Assembly: GCA_024291935.2 (NCBI GenBank)
Contig: CM044321.1
Location: 61,808,985-61,872,984 of the forward strand
DNA from: Okapia johnstoni
Taxonomy: Eukaryota; Chordata; Mammalia; Artiodactyla; Giraffidae
Direction: 5' to 3'
Length of the DNA: 64,000 nucleotides
The position numbers were made by a program, and so were the translations under genes. This document shows positions 34,275 to 45,374 of this stretch, piece by piece (the stretch's first letter is position 1; each line of letters opens with the position of its first letter). Below the pieces are notes generated by a model. It was not told the origin of the DNA, searched no databases, and saw only the letters and a program-made list of their open reading frames with translations.

Positions 34275-34689
34275 ACGACCAAATTGAGAGAGAAACTACA
34301 AAAAACATTTCTTGAAGCACAAACAAAACAGGTAAGAACCTTGACAATGGTGTTGGTAATCAACCCATGGAGAGTTACAGATGGCCAATGACTCATCTAT
34401 TTGAATTGACTCGATTACCTTTAGGAATGTGACGGTAGAGAGTATGGATGGATTTTCACCATTGTTTCATAGAAGACTGACTGCTTGCCATGTCAACAAA
34501 ATGGAAGCTTACCCTAGATGCAGCTGACAGATATAAAACAGAAAGTCTTGACAATGGAAAGAGCATCTGTTCCAACACTCATTTTAAAGATGAGGAGACT
34601 GAGGTCCATAGAAGTTGGATGTTCTCATGCCAATGAGTTATGGGTGCAAAACATTTTATTTGCACCAAGGTAGATATTGGAAACTGGTG

Positions 34690-34899
34690 GTTGTTCAATT
34701 GCTAAGTCGTGTCTGACTCTTGGGACCCCATGAAGTGTAGCCCACCAGGCTCCTCTATCCATGGGATTTTCCAGGCAAGAATATTGGAGTGGGTTGCCAT
34801 TTCCTTCTCCAGGGGATCTTCCTGACCCAGGCATTGAACCCACATCTGCTGCGTTTCCTGCATTTTCAGGTGGATTCTTTACCACTGAGCCACCTGGGG
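34690..34899 (-). mobile_element. Bov-tA SINE
   Basis: Minus-strand copy. An extra ctgcgttt-type duplication lies beside the B box (tctgctgcgtttcctgcatt). It abuts an L1 tail to the right. Confidence 0.94.
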
Positions 34900-34902
34900 A
34901 TC

Positions 34903-35335
34903 TTTAAATATAGTTAATTTGCTATGTTGTGTTAGTTTCAAGTGTATAGCAAAGTGATCCAGTTATATACAGACACATACAAATATTCTTTTCAGATTTT
35001 TTTCCATTATAGATTATTATAAGATATTGACTATAATTCCCTGTGCTATACAGTAGGTCCTTGTTGTTTACCTATTTTATATATGGTAGTATGTATTTGT
35101 TAATCCCAAACTCCTAATTCATCCCTCCCCAATCCCTTCTCCTTTGGTAAACGTAAGTTCGTTTTCTATGTCTGTGAGTCTATTTCTGTTTGGTCAATAA
35201 GTTCATTTGTATCATTTTTCTTTTAGATTCCACATATGTGATATCATATGATATTTGTCTTCGCCTGATTTATTTCACTAAACATGGTAATCTTTAGGTC
35301 CATCCATGTTGCTGATAGTGATATTCTTTTTCTCT
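34903..35335 (-). mobile_element. Ruminant L1 3' end
   Basis: Antisense L1: atagttaatttgctatgttg, cctgtgctatacagtaggtc, gtaagttcgttttctatgtc, and ctttaggtccatccatgttg. Longer than most copies here, reaching toward the ORF2 end. Confidence 0.9.
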
Positions 35336-35560
35336 CAGGCAGATTTCTTGATCTCTCTCTTCTCTATTCTCCCAAACACCTTGTGCAGTGATCACTCTGC
35401 TGCAAGTGGTAAATTACATTCCTTCTTTGTAAGACCCTGAGCAGAAAGGATTTCACTCATCCTTCAGGGCTGAGCAGAGAGTAAATAGGCGGCAATATCT
35501 AGGGTAGGAAATAAAGGCCCACAAAGTCAAACACTTACTTGAAAGAGTTAACTGTGCTCT

Positions 35561-35752
35561 AATGGCAGGCAAGTGATTAAGACTTTGCCTTCAAATGCAG
35601 GGGTGTAGGTTCGATCCCTGGTCTGGGAGCCAAGATTCCACACAACCCACGACCAAAAAACCAAAACATTAAAAAATAAAGAAGCAATATTTTAACAAAT
35701 TTAGCAAAAACTTTTAAAATGGTCCATATCAGAAAAAAAAAAAAAAAAAAGA
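35561..35752 (+). mobile_element. CHR-2-type SINE, head-truncated, long tail
   Basis: Begins inside the head (gcaagtgattaagactttgc), with ggttcgatccctggtctggg, gattccacacaaccc and a 3' extension that ends in atggtccatatcag plus 18 A. Confidence 0.82.
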
Positions 35753-36102
35753 CAACTCATTCTTTATTACAAAAGACCTGCCCAGAGTAAATCCAAGAAA
35801 TAGATTTGACCATTTAAATTTTTTAAAAAACTTTGTTAGAAAGCATTTTTCCCAAACTCTTACAAATAGTATGTCTCCTTATTTTTTAAAAGTTATTTTT
35901 GCTATTTCATGTAAATGTAAGTCAATCTATGCATCTTTTGGACTAAATTGTTACTATTGTTCTGTGCAGCCAATTCAATTAAAACCACTGAACATGGCAA
36001 GAAACGGTTGTCCTTGTTTCTCTCTCTTCTAAAGACGCATGCTGGTGATCAGGTAGCCATGATCTGTTTAAATAACATCTTTATATGAGATTTTAGAAAA
36101 TG
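35753..36102. other. Unassigned AT-rich stretch
   Basis: No element recognised between the CHR tail and the MaLR LTR. Confidence 0.4.
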
Positions 36103-36463
36103 CTTATATTCATTTGCTAGGGCTTTCATAACAAAACACCATGGACTAGGAGGCTTAAACAACAGAAATTTATTTTTTCATATTTCTTGAGGCTGGAAGT
36201 CCAAGATCAAGTTCTAGATTCCAAGCTCTGGGTGAGAACAGGGTTGGTTTTTTCCGAGGCCTCTTCCTTGGCTTATAGGTGGCTGTCTTTTCCTACCCTC
36301 ATATGGTTTTCCCTATGTGTCTTAAAAGTCTGTGTCCTAATTTCCTCTTCTGATAAGGACAACAATCATATTGGGCTAGGGCTCACCCTACTGACCTCAT
36401 TTGAAATTAATCACCTCTTTAAAAAACCCTATCTCCAAACACATCACCTTCTGAGTAAGAGGG
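36103..36463 (-). mobile_element. MaLR (MST/MLT1-like) LTR, first part
   Basis: Antisense LTR: gctagggctttcataacaaa, aggcttaaacaacagaaatt, gaggctggaagtccaagatc, gtctgtgtcctaatttcctc, gacctcatttgaaattaatc. It is cut at 36463 by a younger retroviral LTR and resumes at 37197. Confidence 0.8.
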
Positions 36464-37191
36464 TGTAAACTAAAAACACTGCCTGCCATGTCAGCAAACA
36501 AAGGTTGCTACTACCAAGCCACCAGCTGCTACCACTACCCACTCCTTATAGGGGATGGAGACAAACCAATTGCCCATCTCAAAGCTCTCAACCACTGCAG
36601 CCACCTCCAGCGGTGCACCCTGAGAGGACTCAGGATGGGAGAGCACTGGATACTGGCCCTAGATAGCTGAGATGTGGATCAAAGGAATGATTTCAGTGAG
36701 CCCAGACTCTTGCATCTTCCCCTTCAAGGAGAGGCGCTAAATTCAGTAATTTGAGATGTGTGGTTTTCTTTGTGTGTGTGTGTGCTCAGTTGCGTCCAAC
36801 TCTTTGTGACCACGTGGACTATCACCTGCCAAGCTCCTCTGTCCATGGGATTTCCCAGGCAAAAATACTGGAGTGGGTTGCTGTTTCCTTCTTCAGGGGA
36901 TCTTCCTGACCCAGGGATCAAACATGCATCTCCTGCACTGGCAGGCGGATTCTTTACCATTGAACCACCTGGGAAGCCCTTGGTTTTCATTAATTAACAG
37001 TAATCTTTTGATGTTCAGACTACCTGGTTTTTGTTGCAAAACTCCTATATATCCTGGTTCCTCCCTTATCTCTTCAGAGCAGTCCATTAGAATTATCTGA
37101 GAGGCTGTATCCCAGGCTTGGAACCCTCAACAAGTTCTACCAAATAAAATATAATTCTCAGATTTTAGGTTGTACATTTTGTTTTTCATTT
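36464..37191 (+). mobile_element. Solo LTR of a ruminant endogenous retrovirus
   Basis: A single LTR with no internal genes. It starts TGTAAAC and is flanked by gaggg at 36459-36463 and 37192-37196, the short duplication expected of retroviral integration. It has the layout of an LTR: TATA-like tatatat at 37046-37052 and AATAAA at 37143-37148, 97 bp downstream. The 3' terminus reads cattt, not CA. A Bov-tA SINE interrupts it. Likely produced by recombination between two LTRs. The family (bovine LTR type) is from memory. Confidence 0.78.
36771..36980 (-). mobile_element. Bov-tA SINE nested in the solo LTR
   Basis: Complete copy with a (GT)n left end. The TSD tggttttc lies at 36761-36768 and 36981-36988. 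It is inserted upstream of the TATA-like box of the LTR. Confidence 0.95.
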
Positions 37192-37196
37192 GAGGG

Positions 37197-37265
37197 TAGT
37201 AAGAGCTTCAACATATGGATCTAGAGAAGGGTGAGGTGAAGGGGTATTGGGCCCATAGCAGTGCA
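37197..37265 (-). mobile_element. MaLR LTR, second part
   Basis: agtaagagcttcaacatatg and gggcccatagcagt complete the antisense LTR cut at 36463. Confidence 0.72.
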
Positions 37266-38599
37266 TAATGCCATGTCCATTGCTGACATTTCTTTTGAGA
37301 GATGACTCCTAAAAGAAGATGCTATTAACTGGGCTGATTGTCTCTGCTCAGCAGGGCAGACCCCACATCACCCACGATGCACCCCATATTAGGTTGGCTG
37401 AAGCCTAGCTACCCCAAATCTAGCTCCGTATTCTTAGGATGAACTCAGGGATTTGGTGCTATAAGGGATCCTGTTCTTTTGTGAGTTGTTCTCCAAACCT
37501 ATCCCAGTCTCTAGAGCATTGATGAATGTAATAAGCAAAAGGGTACCCAATAAGCTACTTTATCTTCTCAGAACTATAACAAAAAAATAGATATCTGCTG
37601 AGTCAGGAGCCCTGTCCAGGAACTATTGGGCAGTGGTAATTGCTCTGGGGTTTGGCCTCTGCTCACAGATGCCAAGCCTCCCTGTGTACAAAGGAGCATG
37701 GTTCCCAGAGGACAACTGATTTACTACATCCGTGGAGGAGTGTCTCTAATTAGTGACCAGAGGCAGCCTGTAGTACTCTGAATGGCCCAGAAGAGGCCTG
37801 CTGTGTAAAACTGTCCCCTGAAATGATGGCATTGTCCTCTGTCTGTCTATTGGTGGTGTCATTAGCTAGTCAGAATAAAACTCTTTTGACAGGTGTTTTT
37901 GTTTCATGGCTGAGCTGATAGCTCTGTGAATCGCACTGTGTTTTTATGAGCACACATAACTCGTAGGAAGATGCGATGCTTCTCCAATGAGGCACGGACT
38001 GCGGAGGTCAGACTGCGATGGACACACACTCGCTTGTGTTTGCCTAAAGCCCTTGTGTCACTAAGACACTCTGAGTGAAGAGAGAAAAGACAAACTTTAT
38101 CCTCCCGGCTGCCAACTGCTGTTAGCGGAGGAAGAGCAGGATGAGAAAGCACACTGGGAGTTACACAGTCTATGACAATCTCTTGTTCCAGCTTTTGAAA
38201 GGGTGAAATTGCTAATAAAATGATCAAAGGTTCTTTGATTTGTCCCATTCTGGCTTCCACGGCTGACTCCTTTTTCAGTTGCTGAGATGGTTGGAAGCCT
38301 GATAATGCTTAGATTCTATGGAGAGAGGCTCTCCAGAGGGAAATCGAATCTGAGAACTCTCTCAAATGTATTCCAAGTTTCAAAAACAAACAAGGTTTTG
38401 AAAAAAACATTGACTGAGAAAAAACATTGACTGGGGAAAAAAAAATTCAGTTACCCTGAACACCAATTTTCTCCCCAAATTCATTTGCACATGACTTAAA
38501 TTTGTCATGAGATGATGACAGAATTAGACTAATTTTCAAAAAATGCATACACTGAAGCCTGTTTCTCACTCCTGTTTATGCTGGTTATAAAGGGTGTCA
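37266..38599. other. Mostly unassigned stretch
   Basis: 37270-37890 might be a further retroviral relic next to the MaLR LTR, but I could not find a convincing protein signal. 37900-38270 is repeat-free with balanced composition; its 118-codon minus-strand frame has no recognisable domain. Confidence 0.4.
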
Positions 38600-38975
38600 G
38601 GCTTCCATGATGGCTCAGTGGTAAAGGTAAAAATCTGCCTGCAGATGCAAGAGACATGGGTTCAATCCCTAATCCAGGAAGATCCCACATGCCTCAAAGC
38701 AACTAAGCCTGTGTGCCACAAATATTGGGCCTGTGCTCTGGAGCCTGGGAGTTGCAACTACTGAGCCCAAGTGCCACAACTACTGAAGCCTGCGAGCCCC
38801 AGAGCTTGTGCTGCACAAGGGAAACCACTGCTACGAGAAGCCCGAGTGCCATAACTAGAGTAGCCCCACTGCCGCAACTAGAGGAAGCCCAGGTGCAGCG
38901 ACAAAGACCCAGTACCACCAAAAATAAATAAACACACATTTTAAAAAAATAAATTAAAAATATAAATAAATAAAA
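38600..38975 (+). mobile_element. CHR-1/CHRL-type SINE, long form
   Basis: A complete long CHR with head, repeated gccacaactactgaagcc-type blocks, and a long A/T tail (38920-38975). gtgtca beside each end is a possible short TSD. Confidence 0.88.
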
Positions 38976-39190
38976 AGTGTGTCACAGATGACTAACTTCA
39001 CTTCCTGGGGAATCGTTTTATCTTTTATATGCAAAAAAAGAAAGAACACTTTCATTTCTAAATCAATAATAAACAAGATGCATTTAGAATACAAAGCAAG
39101 CTTATATGCAGATTGGTGTATCAACAATTCTAAGTGCTGCTTTAAAATTAAGAATTAAATTGAATTGACCCTCCAGACATTCAGTGCTAC

Positions 39191-39417
39191 AGGCTTCCCT
39201 GGTGGCTCAGTGATAAAATCCACTTACAAGACAGGAGAGGTGGGCGGGTCCGTGGGTTCAATTCTTGGGTCAGGGAGATCCCCTGGAGAAGGAAATGGCA
39301 ACCCACTCCGGTATTCTTGCCTGGGAAACACCATGGACAGGGGAGCTTGGTAGACTACAGTCCATGGGATCTCAAAAGAGTTGAAAGCTACTTAGCGACT
39401 AAATGGCAACAACAATA
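39191..39417 (+). mobile_element. Bov-tA SINE
   Basis: The head is rearranged before the B box (gacaggagaggtgggcgggt), which lengthens the element. Body complete; caacaacaat tail. Confidence 0.93.
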
Positions 39418-39639
39418 GGTTAATGAGACACTCCCGAAGTCCTGTTTCTTCCCTCTCTTTCCTATATGCAGTCACTGCATTTTTCTCAAACCCTTTACTC
39501 TCTCTCATACCTACTGCTGCTGACTTGGTTAAAGTCCTTAGTCCTTTATTTTGTTTGTCTGTTTATTTGTTGAAATTTTGTGAGTGTCAGGCACTAATAT
39601 TAATAGATTTGCACCTTCATTAAAACCTTTAGTTGCCAT

Positions 39640-40085
39640 AAGTACGGCAGGAGCTGTGCTAAGCAATGAAGATCAGAGATTATAGATGCCAGACTTGCCT
39701 TACAGATGTAGAGAAATAGTTAAACCAAAGGAGGATAGGACAAAACAATGCATGGTATTGAGTCTAATTCACAGAAGGCAACTGGAGGGGATGCCGAACT
39801 AGGGAGGAGACTTTGGTGATGTTGGTGTCTAAGTAGGGTTTTGAGGGATAAATAGCCATCAGTGATGTAAAGAAGAAGGATATTACAAGCACAGGGAGTG
39901 GCAAGGACAAAGGTCCAGCCACAGTGAAATTACAGTGAGTCTGTATGGCTATGAGAAGTTCAGACGTGAAGGATAAGGATATGAAGAAAATGGTATGAAT
40001 ATTGTAAAGGGCATGGAAGGATTTTAAAAGGTATGATGGTTTTACAAAGTGTCTTTGAGTTTCTTCATAGCCCTCCCCCCAAATG
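39640..40085 (+). mobile_element. Old dispersed mammalian repeat, part 1
   Basis: Resembles an ancient LINE-like consensus I cannot name with certainty (L2/CR1-type candidate): an agctgtgctaagcaatgaag block, a gtctaagtagggttttgagg block, an aagcacagggagtggcaagg block and a gcatggaaggattttaaaag block. It continues after inserted elements at 40797 and 42909. Confidence 0.45.
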
Positions 40086-40097
40086 AGTGAGTGAATG

Positions 40098-40327
40098 AGT
40101 GCTGTGTGCTCAGTCGTGTCCAACTCTTTGCAACCCCATGGAGTATAGCCCACCAGGCTTCTCTGTCCATGGGATTTTCCAGGCAACAATACTGGAGTGG
40201 GTTGCCATTTCCTTCTCCAGGGGATCTTCCTGACTCAGAGACCAAACCAGGATCTCCTGCACTGGCAGGCAGTTTTCTGGTTTTGTTTTTTTTTTTTTTT
40301 TTACCGCTGAGCCACCTAGGAAGGCCA
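40098..40327 (-). mobile_element. Bov-tA SINE with T-tract inside the head
   Basis: Complete minus-strand copy, but the usual attctttacc in the head is replaced by a longer T-rich segment with a 17-T run at 40286-40302. Confidence 0.93.
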
Positions 40328-40793
40328 GTCCTCTCCCCAGACAATGGCACAATTATCCTCCTTTCCCTTCTAACAAACAGAATGTGGCACAAAGTGATGC
40401 TAATAACTCCTGAGTCTAGGTCACAAAACGGGTCTCTTCTGTGTGGCTCTTTCTCTCCTGGATCACCTGTTGTAGGGGGAGGCAAGAGCCATGCTGTGAG
40501 GAGCTCAAGCAACCTGTGGAGAGGACCGTGTGCAGAGGAACTGGAGCCTCCTGCCAACAGCCAGCATCGCCGAGTCAGCCACAGGAGACAGCCCCCATGG
40601 AGAGGGATCTGCCAGCCCCAGTCAAGCCTACATTTTGATAGTCATCTCTTGAAAGATCTTGAGACAGAAATACCCAGCTAAGCCATGTGTGATTTCCTAA
40701 CCCACAGACACAGTGAGATTAATAAATTCTCATTGTTGTTTTAAGCCGCTATGTTTTAAGATGATTTGTTAGGCAGCAAGAGATAACTAATAA
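40328..40793 (+). mobile_element. MLT1-type MaLR LTR
   Basis: Sense LTR: tggctctttctctcctggat, gagccatgctgtgaggagct, actggagcctcctgccaaca, ccagccccagtcaagcctac, and the typical end ttgttgttttaagccgctat through gcagcaagagataactaata. One of the best preserved old LTRs here. Confidence 0.85.
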
Positions 40794-40796
40794 AAA

Positions 40797-41440
40797 AGGA
40801 CTGATGCGATCAGACTAACGAAAAATGTGATGGCGTTATGAATTATGGAGAAATGATTGGCAAAGAGACAGAAGGAGACAGTCAAATAAATTAGGTGGCT
40901 GTTGCAGTAATTAAGTAGAGATTTGATAAAGACCTGTATTAAGGTTTGGGCTTTAGGGTTTAAGAGGAAGAAAAAATGTTGAGAGATTTAGGGAGGAAAC
41001 AGGAACAAAATTTAGTGGCTGATTAGCAGTGGGGCATGAAGTAAAGAAAAGCATTAAGGATTTAATTCAGGTCCTTTGCTCAGCAGCCAAGGAGATGATG
41101 GCATCATTCATGAAAATGGGGGATGAAGGAGGGGACACCGATTAGTTGAGGAAGCAGAGCTTTCACTTTGAACCTGCTGAGTTTGAAGTGCCCATGGAAA
41201 ATCCAAATGAAGGTATCGTGTTAGTTATATGGACACAAGAGTCTGGACTTCAGGAAAGGGAAAGAGACTGATATTAAATTTGAAAGCAAAGGATAGGGAA
41301 GAATGTAACAGGAGCTGGCCGATGATAGAACGTTGGATCGTGGCAACATTTAATGACAGACACAAAGGAGATGGGGCAGGGATGTGAAAGATAAGACAAC
41401 AGCAGCCAGAAGAACCTGGAGAGAAAGCAGAGCAACCAAA
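40797..41440 (+). mobile_element. Old dispersed mammalian repeat, part 2
   Basis: Continuation: gctgttgcagtaattaagta, tgaacctgctgagtttgaag, tgcccatggaaaatccaaat and atggacacaagagtctggac fall in the remembered order. It ends at the TSD of the next L1 insertion. Confidence 0.5.
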
Positions 41441-41454
41441 AGAGGAGAGACTTT

Positions 41455-41775
41455 TTAAAATTCGATTAATTTCTTTTTGGCTGTGCTGCGTCTTTGTTGC
41501 TGTGTTTTTCTCTAGTTGCAGCAAGCAGGGGCTACTCTGGAGTGGCTGTGCATGGGCTTCTCATTGCAGTGGCTTCTCTTGTCACACAACATGGGCTCTA
41601 GGCGCACAGGGTTCAGTACTTGAGGCTCCCGGGCTCTAGATCACAGGCTCAATAGTTGCGGCACACGGGCTAAGCTGCTCTGCAGTATGTGGGATATTTC
41701 CAGACCAATGATTGAACCCATGTCTCTTGCAATGGCAAGCAGATTCTTTACCACTGAGCCACCAGGGAAGCCCAA
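41455..41775 (-). mobile_element. CHR-1-type SINE within the L1 insertion
   Basis: Antisense CHR: ttctttttggctgtgctgcg, ggcttctcattgcagtggct, caatagttgcggcacacggg, ccactgagccaccagggaag. It sits at the poly(A) side of the L1 and inside the outer TSD pair. Confidence 0.87.
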
Positions 41776-42893
41776 AGAGAAAATTAAAAAAAAAAAAAAT
41801 TCTAAAAAGAAGTATAGTTAATTTCCAATATTGAGTTAGCTTCAGGTGTACAACAAAGTGATAATATATATATATTCTTTATCAGATGCTTTTCCCTTAT
41901 AAGTTGTTACAAGGCATTGAATATAGTTTCCTGTGCTATGCAGTAGAGTTTTGTTGTTAATTTTATACACAGTAGTGTGCATATGTTAATCCCAAATTCC
42001 TAATTTATCACCCCTTGCTGCCCCTTCATCCCCTCTGGTGACCATAAGTTTGTTTTCTATGTTTGTGAGTCTATTCTTGCTTTGTAAATAAATTCATTTA
42101 TATCATTTTTTTTTAGATTCCACATACAAGTGATAGCACATGATATTTGTCTTTCTCTGTCTGACTTACTTCACTTAGTATGACTATCTCTAGGTCCATC
42201 CACGTTGCTGTGCTAAGTCACTTCAGTCATGTCTGACTCCTTGCAATGCTGTGGATGGTAGCCCACCAGGCTTCCATGTTCATGGGATTTCTCCAGGCAA
42301 AAATACTGGAGTGGGTTGCCATGCCCTCCTTCAGGGGATCATCCTGACCCATGGATCAAATCCACAGCTCCTGCAGCTCCTGCATTGCAGGTAGATTCTT
42401 TATGGCTGAGCCATAGGGGAAGCCCCCATGTTGCTGTAAATAGCACTATTTCATTCCTATTTATGGCTGAGTAATATTCCGTTCTATATATGTACCACAT
42501 CTTCTTTACTCATTCCTCTGTCAAGGGATGCTTAGGTTGCTTCCATGTCTTGACTATTGTAAATAATGATGCTGTGAACATTGGTGCATGTATCTTTTCA
42601 AATGACAGTTTTCTCCAGATATATACCCAGGAGTGGCATTGTTAGATCATATGATAACTCCTTTTAATTTTTTAAGGACCTCCATACTGTTTTCCATAGC
42701 AGTTGCGCCAATTTACATTCCTACCAACAGTGCAAGAGGGTTCCCTTCTCTCCACACTGTCTCCAGCACTTTTTAGTGATGACCATTCTGACTGGTGTGA
42801 GGTGATACTTCATTGCAGTGTTGATTTGCATTTCTCTAATAATTAGTGATATTGAGTATCTTTGCATATGCCTCTTGGCCATCTCTATGTCAG
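41776..42893 (-). mobile_element. Ruminant L1, 3' UTR and ORF2 end, with outer TSD
   Basis: The longest ruminant L1 copy here, antisense. It begins with an A-rich remnant, then the 3' UTR (gtatagttaatttccaatat, cctgtgctatgcagtagag), and reaches the ORF2 end (catactgttttccatagcag, tacattcctaccaacagtgc, attctgactggtgtgaggtg). The composite with the CHR is bounded by the exact 15-bp TSD aagaggagagacttt at 41440-41454 and 42894-42908. It is split by a Bov-tA. Confidence 0.95.
42212..42426 (-). mobile_element. Bov-tA SINE nested in L1
   Basis: The TSD ca[c/t]gttgctgt lies at 42201-42211 and 42427-42437. The head carries a ctcctgcagctcctgcag duplication near the B box. Confidence 0.95.
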
Positions 42894-42908
42894 AAGAGGA
42901 GAGACTTT

Positions 42909-43130
42909 AAAGAAAAGCTTGCAATGAAGCAATTGAGAGAAAGACTACTGGATGTCTACTAAATTTAGTAACCAGGAAATTCCTGGTAAACTTGGCAAAA
43001 GCAGATTCCCTTGGAGTGATGGTGACAGAAGCCAGACCGAGTGGATTAAGAACATCCACAGGGGAAAATGTAGTGGCAGTGAGGTGCAGGCTGCTCTCTA
43101 GCAGCTCACTGTGAGTGAGAGAAGGGACGA
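42909..43130 (+). mobile_element. Old dispersed mammalian repeat, part 3
   Basis: tggagtgatggtgacagaag, ccagaccgagtggattaaga continue the repeat seen at 39640 and 40797 once the L1 composite is removed. Family uncertain. Confidence 0.45.
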
Positions 43131-43781
43131 CCTCCCAGCCACTCCTCCTGCCTTGGCTCTGCCTATTTCCACTTTCCTGGACACAAGGGGGATTCTGTCA
43201 ACATCTAAGTCTGCACAGGCTACTTATTTCAACATGGTAGACGCACCTCTCGTCATGTTCTGGAAGCCTTCATAGGAGTTCATTTAAATAAGGGTGAAGG
43301 AAAGAATGTAAAATAATTAGAGATGTCAGTGGATGAAAAATGCCAGTGCATCTTTGGAAGAAAGAAAGGCAAGGAAGAAGTGACCATGACTTGGAGACAG
43401 GAAAGCTCAAGATCTAGAAGAATCTGGCTGAGTTACCCTCATAGGACCTCAGAAATTCTCAGGACTTGCATACATAAGGTGAGACAGAAGAGGCAGTGAA
43501 GTCCTTGGCTGAAAAATCAAGAATTAATTAAAATGTTGCTTTGCACTGGCTGAGCATCCAGATATGTTGAAGTTCATTTCCTATACAGACAGATCACTGA
43601 GGTTCCAAAAGAGAATCCTTTCTATTCCAGAAGATTAAGAAAGCTCTTGAAAAAATGGGTAAGCCCTCAAGTGTTTTTGCAAGCTGACCCACCAACAGTC
43701 TGAGTGGAGAAGGTCAAACACAAAGTGAACGATAGGTAGGGTCAACATATAATTCAGAGGAGAATTTTTCCACCCCTCTCT
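43131..43781. other. Unassigned stretch before BovB
   Basis: No element recognised. The true 5' end of the BovB may lie as far left as about 43660, which I could not resolve. Confidence 0.4.
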
Positions 43782-43977
43782 CCATGGACAGTGGCTGCAC
43801 GGTGCTGGAGTGGCCGAGAGAAGATATCCCACCTCCAAGGTCAGAGAAACCTCAGTAAGATGGTAGACACTGAGAGAGGGCATCAGAGGGCAGACAGACT
43901 GAAACCACAATCACAGAAAACTAACCAATCTAATCACATGGACCACAGCCTTGTCTAACTCAGTGAAGCTATGAGCC

Positions 43978-45374
43978 ATGCCATGTAGGGCCACCCAAGA
44001 CAGACGAGTCATAGTGGAGAGTTCTGACAAAACGTGGTCCACTGGAGAAGGGCATGGCAAACCACTTCAGTATTCTTGCCTTGAGAACCCCATGAACAGT
44101 ATGAAAAGGCAAAATGATGGGACACTGAAAGATGAACTCCCCAGGTCGGCAGGTGCCCAATATGCTACTGGAGATCAGTGGAGAAATAACTCCAGAAAGA
44201 ATGAAGAGATGGAGCCAAAGCAAAAACAACACCCAGTTGTGGATGTGACTGGTGATAGAAGCGTGGTCGGATGCTGTGAAGAGCAATATTTCATAGGAAC
44301 CTGGAAAGTTAGGTCCATGAATCAAGGCAAATTGGAAGTGGTCAAACAGATGGCAAGAGTGAAAGTTGACATTTTAGGAATCAGTAAACTATAATGGGCT
44401 GCAGTGGGTGAATTTGACTCAGATGACCATTATATCTACTACTGTGGGCAAGAATGGCTTAGAAGAAATGGAGTAGCCATCATAGTCAACAAAAGAGTCC
44501 AAAATGTGGTACTTGGATGCAATCTCAAAAATGACAGAATGATCTCTGTTCGTTTCCAAGGCAAACCATTCAATATCACAGTAATCCAAGTGTATGCCCC
44601 GAACAGTAATGCTGAAGAAGCTGAAATTGAACAGTTCTGCGAAGACCTACAAGACTTTTAGAATTAACACCCCAAAAATATACCCACTTCATTTCAGGGG
44701 ACTGGAAGGCAGAAGTAGGAAGTCAAGAAACACCTGGAGTAACAGGCAAATTTGGCCTTGGAGTACAGAATGAAGCAGGGCAAAGGCTAATAGAGCTTTG
44801 CCAAGAGAACGCATTGGTCATAGCAAACACCCTCTTCTAACAGCACAAGAGAAAACTCTACACATGGACATCACCAGATGGCCAACATCAAAATCAGACT
44901 GATTATATTCGTTGCAGCCAAAGATGGAGAAGATCTATACAGTCAGCAAAAACAAGACTGGGAGCTGACTGTGGCTCAGGTCATGAAATCCTTATTGCCA
45001 AATTCAGACTTCAATTGAAGAAAGTAGGGAAAACCACTAGACCATTCAGGTATGACCTAAATCAAATCCCTTATGATTATACAGTGGAAGTGAGAAATAG
45101 ATTTAAGGGACTAGATCTGACAGACAGAGTGTTTGATGAACTATGGATGGAGGTCCATGACATTGTACAGGAGACAGGGATCAAGATCATCCCCAAGAAA
45201 AAGAAATGCAAAAGAGCAAAATGGCTGTCTGAGGAGGCCTTACAGATAGCTGTGAAAAGAAGAGAAGAGAAAAGCAAAAGAGAAAAGGAAAGATATACCC
45301 ATTTGAATGCAAAGTTCCAAAGAATAGCAAGGAGAGATAAGAAAGCCTTTCCAGTGATCAATGCAAAGAAATAG
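43978..45374 (+). pseudogene. BovB endonuclease and linker region, broken
   Basis: Encodes the N-terminal endonuclease that nicks target DNA. The frame opens with NSMKRQNDGTLKDELPRS and reaches FIGTWKVRSMNQGKLEVVK, the start of the catalytic fold. A TAA at 44392-44394 interrupts it in the same frame as the next block. A one-base loss near 44656 creates TAG at 44659-44661, and a further TAA lies at 44838-44840. The catalytic SDH triad near the domain end reads SGH (44976-44984), so the metal-site aspartate is lost. A basic linker (KKKKCKRAKWLSEEALQIA) occupies the 119-codon frame at 45015-45374, in another phase. Confidence 0.92.

Noticed and set aside
40091..40681. 196-codon open frame on the plus strand
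   Set aside because: It runs from an antisense Bov-tA through the T tract into an MLT1 LTR; no domain, and the fusion is an accident of nested repeats.
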